Below are positions 60,616 through 64,000 of a stretch of DNA of 64,000 nucleotides, piece by piece (positions within the stretch are counted from its first letter, which is position 1; each line of letters starts with the position of its first letter). The translations under genes were made by a program, and so were the position numbers. Source of the DNA: Phorcus lineatus (lineage: Eukaryota; Mollusca; Gastropoda; Trochida; Trochidae); assembly GCA_921293015.1 (NCBI GenBank), contig OV121095.1, forward strand, positions 33,515,484 to 33,579,483, in the 5' to 3' direction. Below the pieces are notes generated by a model. It saw nothing but the letters and a program-made list of their open reading frames with translations. It was not told the origin of the DNA and searched no databases.

Positions 60616-61797
60616 TATCATACATGTCAATGTTTGGACATTCGGACAATATTGGAATAGTGACTTTTACGATATTTTATAAGTGAATGAAACTTTATGA
60701 ATGAAGGTTTGTTTAGAAGTAAATAAGGCCACCGGCCCATATTACAATTCATACAAACACGAATAATACAATGCACCAATAATTGTAATGTACAAGCATT
60801 TGGCAGGGGTAAACTTACGTAATGTTGAGAAACTTTGCATGTTTTTTAAGTCCAAGGTAAACATACCTTGCAAGACTGTTAATGATCAAGTTATTATCAC
60901 TTTTACAAAGTTTTAAAGATTTTTGCAGGGATGGTGATGTACAATAATAGTATGGAAGAATACTTCACCTTAAATCTGAATAAAAAGGGCATTACAATAA
61001 AAAGGGAAATTCAGTTTCTTGCACAGGTACTATACACAAAGTGCATAATCTATATTATTACAAAAGTTGGCGAATCAAATCCAACTTTTGAAGTATTTAG
61101 AAAAAGTTTTAGTTTCAGTCTGCAGTCCTTGGTGTTGAAAATAAAAAATGATCTTATAAGTTTCTAGTTTTAAATATCATATATCATTTTTAACCCATTT
61201 TCTCCAACATTGTGACAGGTACTATAATACTCTTTCTTTATTTATCATACTTACTAACCTATGTTTTTTTATGTGTCATTAAAAAAAAAAATCTGCGAAG
61301 CTCCAATAAAATCGTTGACCATGGGATAAACCTCTGAGTCCAATTGGCTTCTGTTCTACAAAATTTTGTTCTTTTAGTCATTAAACCATTTAACAAATTC
61401 AAATGGACTTGTTCAAATCCAAACAGGGACTCGTCAACTTTATGCAGAAAAAACGTTATGTGCTTGTACATCGTTTGACGTACCATGCCCCAGTTTCATG
61501 CAGTTGTTATATCGTTTTCGTTTGATAATCTAAATCAAAATTAGTTCCAAAATCCTTTTTCAGTCATGATTCAATTGCCTAGAAGTTCTGAAACAAAAGA
61601 TATTCAATGAGTTTTATTGAATGAATACTTATTTTATGTACATACGAGGCAAACTTTTTACTCACAACAAAAATATCAGCAAGTTTTTGGTTGAATATCA
61701 AACAAAATAAAAAAGGGATTATTCTGTTATCTTTGCTTTAAAGATTTATTATAAATATAGATGAAGTCTGAAGAGTTGGTATTTTGACTGACATTTG

Positions 61798-61905
61798 TCT
61801 GGTACATTTTCAGTCTGGTGCATATTCAGTCTGGTACATATTCAGTTTGGTACATATTCAGTCTGGTACATATTCAGTCTGGTACATATTCAGTCTGCAA
61901 CATTC
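61798..61905. repeat. 16-bp minisatellite, about 6.5 copies
   Basis: The unit is TCTGGTACATATTCAG. Copies run from 61798 with few substitutions; the last is TCTGCAACATTCTCAG. Confidence 0.92.
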
Positions 61906-64000
61906 TCAGGTTTATTTCATTTACTGGTATATGGCAGCAACATTCAACTAAAACAACCTTTGAAATATTCCATTTTGACAAAATCTCATCCTGAAAGCAC
62001 TTCAACATTTTCTTGACTCAATGACAGTTTAATTGACATTACCTTTATTACTATATCAAGTCTTCTGTGAACATTTACAGTTTACAAAATTAAGATTGGA
62101 AGTAGATTTTGGATTGTGACTCTTTGTCTTAATCAAACATTTTTATCTCCATCAAAACGGCTTTAAGGGTTGTACGAGTTAAGTGTAATTGGAAAATACT
62201 TTTGACATGAAGTTTATCATCCATTGAGAGAGGCAGAATAATTACACAAACAAGTTAGTTGACATATGTAGAAGCAAATTATTGTATGATTTGAGTAAAA
62301 GCTGGAATTATATAACCATAGGTGCAACCTATTAAAATGACACATTTTAGTGAAATACTTTGATACTAATTTTTTTATGCAATTCATTCACATTAAAACA
62401 TGCATTTTTAGCAAATGTGATTAACTTTGGTTTTCATTTTCATTCAAACTTGCATTAAAGTAATGGTAACTAGGTTAGGCCAAATGTGCTCATATGATAA
62501 AGATGACACCTATGTTTAACAGTTAATCATAAAAGTATATCGTGTTTTTAAGTGCAATAAAAATTCATATTGATTCATTAAAAAGTTTGTTTACTTGGAG
62601 CTGTGGATGAAAAATTATATAATCAAACTAGTTTCTAGGAAAGATTTTAAAATTTTCTCACTGTCTTATACTAGAAATATTTAGTTTTGATTTTCATACC
62701 TGTTTCTCTCAAAAAGTATATACCAACTATAATTTTTTTTCTATTTGGTCGGAAATCATATTGTTAATATGAAATTTCAATTCATTTGAAAATAATTAAA
62801 TTTTTTGTCCTGTAACAATTAACAAACTTGTCTGTAGTTGAGATGACTAACTGTGTGGTACAGTTGCCATGTTATTTTTCTCGAGATTGTCTATAAGTTG
62901 GTTAATTAGTAGCAGCAAGTGACTCACATTTAAGCAGAGACTGTATTTACCAAGAAGGAGTGGGGAGGATTTACACCTGTATACAAACACTGGCGGCATG
63001 CCCTCCATAGGACAGAGAATTGGTCAACAGACAGAGCCTGGCTTCTTCCCTAATAATTCTTTTAGCCTTGACATATAGAAGATACTTCAAATCTATGCAA
63101 ATATTGGATAAATCTTTTTGAACTTTGGTACCAAGTAAGTTTTTCATGAAAAGGCGGAGGAAAGTCAGATGGCGTATTGATGAGAATTATTTTTGCCAAA
63201 ATGATGAAAATAGTAAATGTCAACAGATGTGCCAACATTTGAAATTACTTCTATGAAACTTGTCCAAGAATGTGTTTTTTATCACTATTATGTATGTTAG
63301 TTACAAAATTGATATAAAAAATAGCTGCTTGAAACAAAGTCGAATATGAGTTTATGTATGTGTGTCTTTAAATCTTTAGCTCAATACTTTTTCAAAATTC
63401 AATTGTGATTTTTTATACAAATGAGATTATTAAGAAGAACTACTTGAATTGAGGACGAAAAATGGAATTACTTTGATTAAAAATGCGGAGAGTAGATTGA
63501 ATAATTGAAATTTAATCAAAGAAGTTAAACAAGATGATAATCTTGACCTTTTTGTGATAAATGATTTAATCTAGAGTCATAATAAAAATCTTCTGAATTG
63601 AAACAGCTAAAACTTTATGTAAAAAAAATAATAGTCTGCTAAATGTTATTATTTTTTTAAAACACAAAATCACTTCAAGATCAAATTGTAATAGATTAAA
63701 ACAGTGTAGATTTTGACAAATCAATACAAGGACACCACATTTGTACAGCACAAATGTCGTCAAAGTGAGATTTAATTGGAATTCAGTGGATTACCATGTG
63801 TAAGTGTGACAATATTTAAAGTTTAGTCACGACAGAATTATTTACTTTTACGATCAGTAAGAAGGTCGCAAGCGTATCCTCAAGCTTAGACGAAAATGGC
63901 AGTGAGGCTTTTGAAAGTAAATTGAGTTTTCTCCCAAGTGACATTTACACGACAAACTTAACGACATATTTCAAAATGTTAACCCACCACGAGTACGCAG

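Larger units (their letters stand above)
60245..64000. other. Start of intron 38, open at the window end
   Basis: At least 3.75 kb without a supported exon. Contains the dispersed repeat copy 2 (60281-60615) and a 16-bp minisatellite (61798-61905). A GC-richer patch at 62930-63060 shows no frame that fits filamin. Confidence 0.65.

Noticed and set aside
60928..61026. TTTGCAG followed by an open frame (GMVMYNNSMEEYFTLN...) ending before GTAC, in filamin phase
   Set aside because: The peptide has no GSPF, V.D or Ig strand pattern, while every other exon at this place in the cycle does. The composition is AT-driven.
63896..63916. ATG followed by six codons and AAA|GTAAAT near the window end
   Set aside because: It ends in phase 0 whereas the next filamin exon should be entered in phase 1; the signal is weak and its continuation lies outside the window.

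Overview
The window is a piece of an AT-rich, intron-rich animal genome. It is dominated by one very large plus-strand gene, a filamin-family actin cross-linker with an unusual N-terminus. The organism is most likely a lophotrochozoan invertebrate, probably a bivalve or another mollusc. That guess rests on the gene form, the many miniature transposons and minisatellites in introns, and a repeat tail at 20889-20950 (GCGGCGTTAAAC followed by CTCA repeats) that I associate with mollusc genomes. No bacterial features are present.

The start codon is at 3791. I traced 38 coding exons by reading frames across consensus splice sites; all 37 junctions keep phase, and the last exon ends at 60244. Together they encode 1876 residues plus one base, and the 3' end of the gene lies beyond the window. 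Exons 1-6 encode three calponin-homology (CH) domains (about residues 31-140, 145-245 and 250-345). Ordinary vertebrate filamins have two; as I recall, the three-CH form is that of insect jitterbug (Jbug). Exons 6-38 encode 16 complete filamin Ig-like repeats and most of a 17th.

The repeat region has a strong exon rhythm. Four exons (about 147, 84, 138 and 174 nt) encode two filamin repeats, and this cassette recurs about seven times. All exons from 10 to 38 are phase 1-1 and a multiple of three long, so any could be skipped without a frameshift. Exon 33 is a fusion of the 84/87- and 138-nt members of one cassette.

Introns hold most of the remaining content: a broken pogo/Tigger transposon (10474-11379), several miniature inverted-repeat elements (1291-1769, 14224-14700, 43095-43428, 58233-58564 and smaller foldbacks), minisatellites (43, 48, 67-68, 185 and 16 bp units) and a GAT-type microsatellite. 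Three introns (after exons 6, 15 and 24) carry tandem repeats whose first copy begins at or inside the end of the upstream exon, so the splice-donor area is echoed downstream.

Intron 14 may contain a small spliced minus-strand transcript (32800-34850). Two places could give short filamin isoforms: a possible alternative last exon (46740-46864) and a possible internal first exon (around 29791-29809). No tRNA or rRNA gene was recognised.
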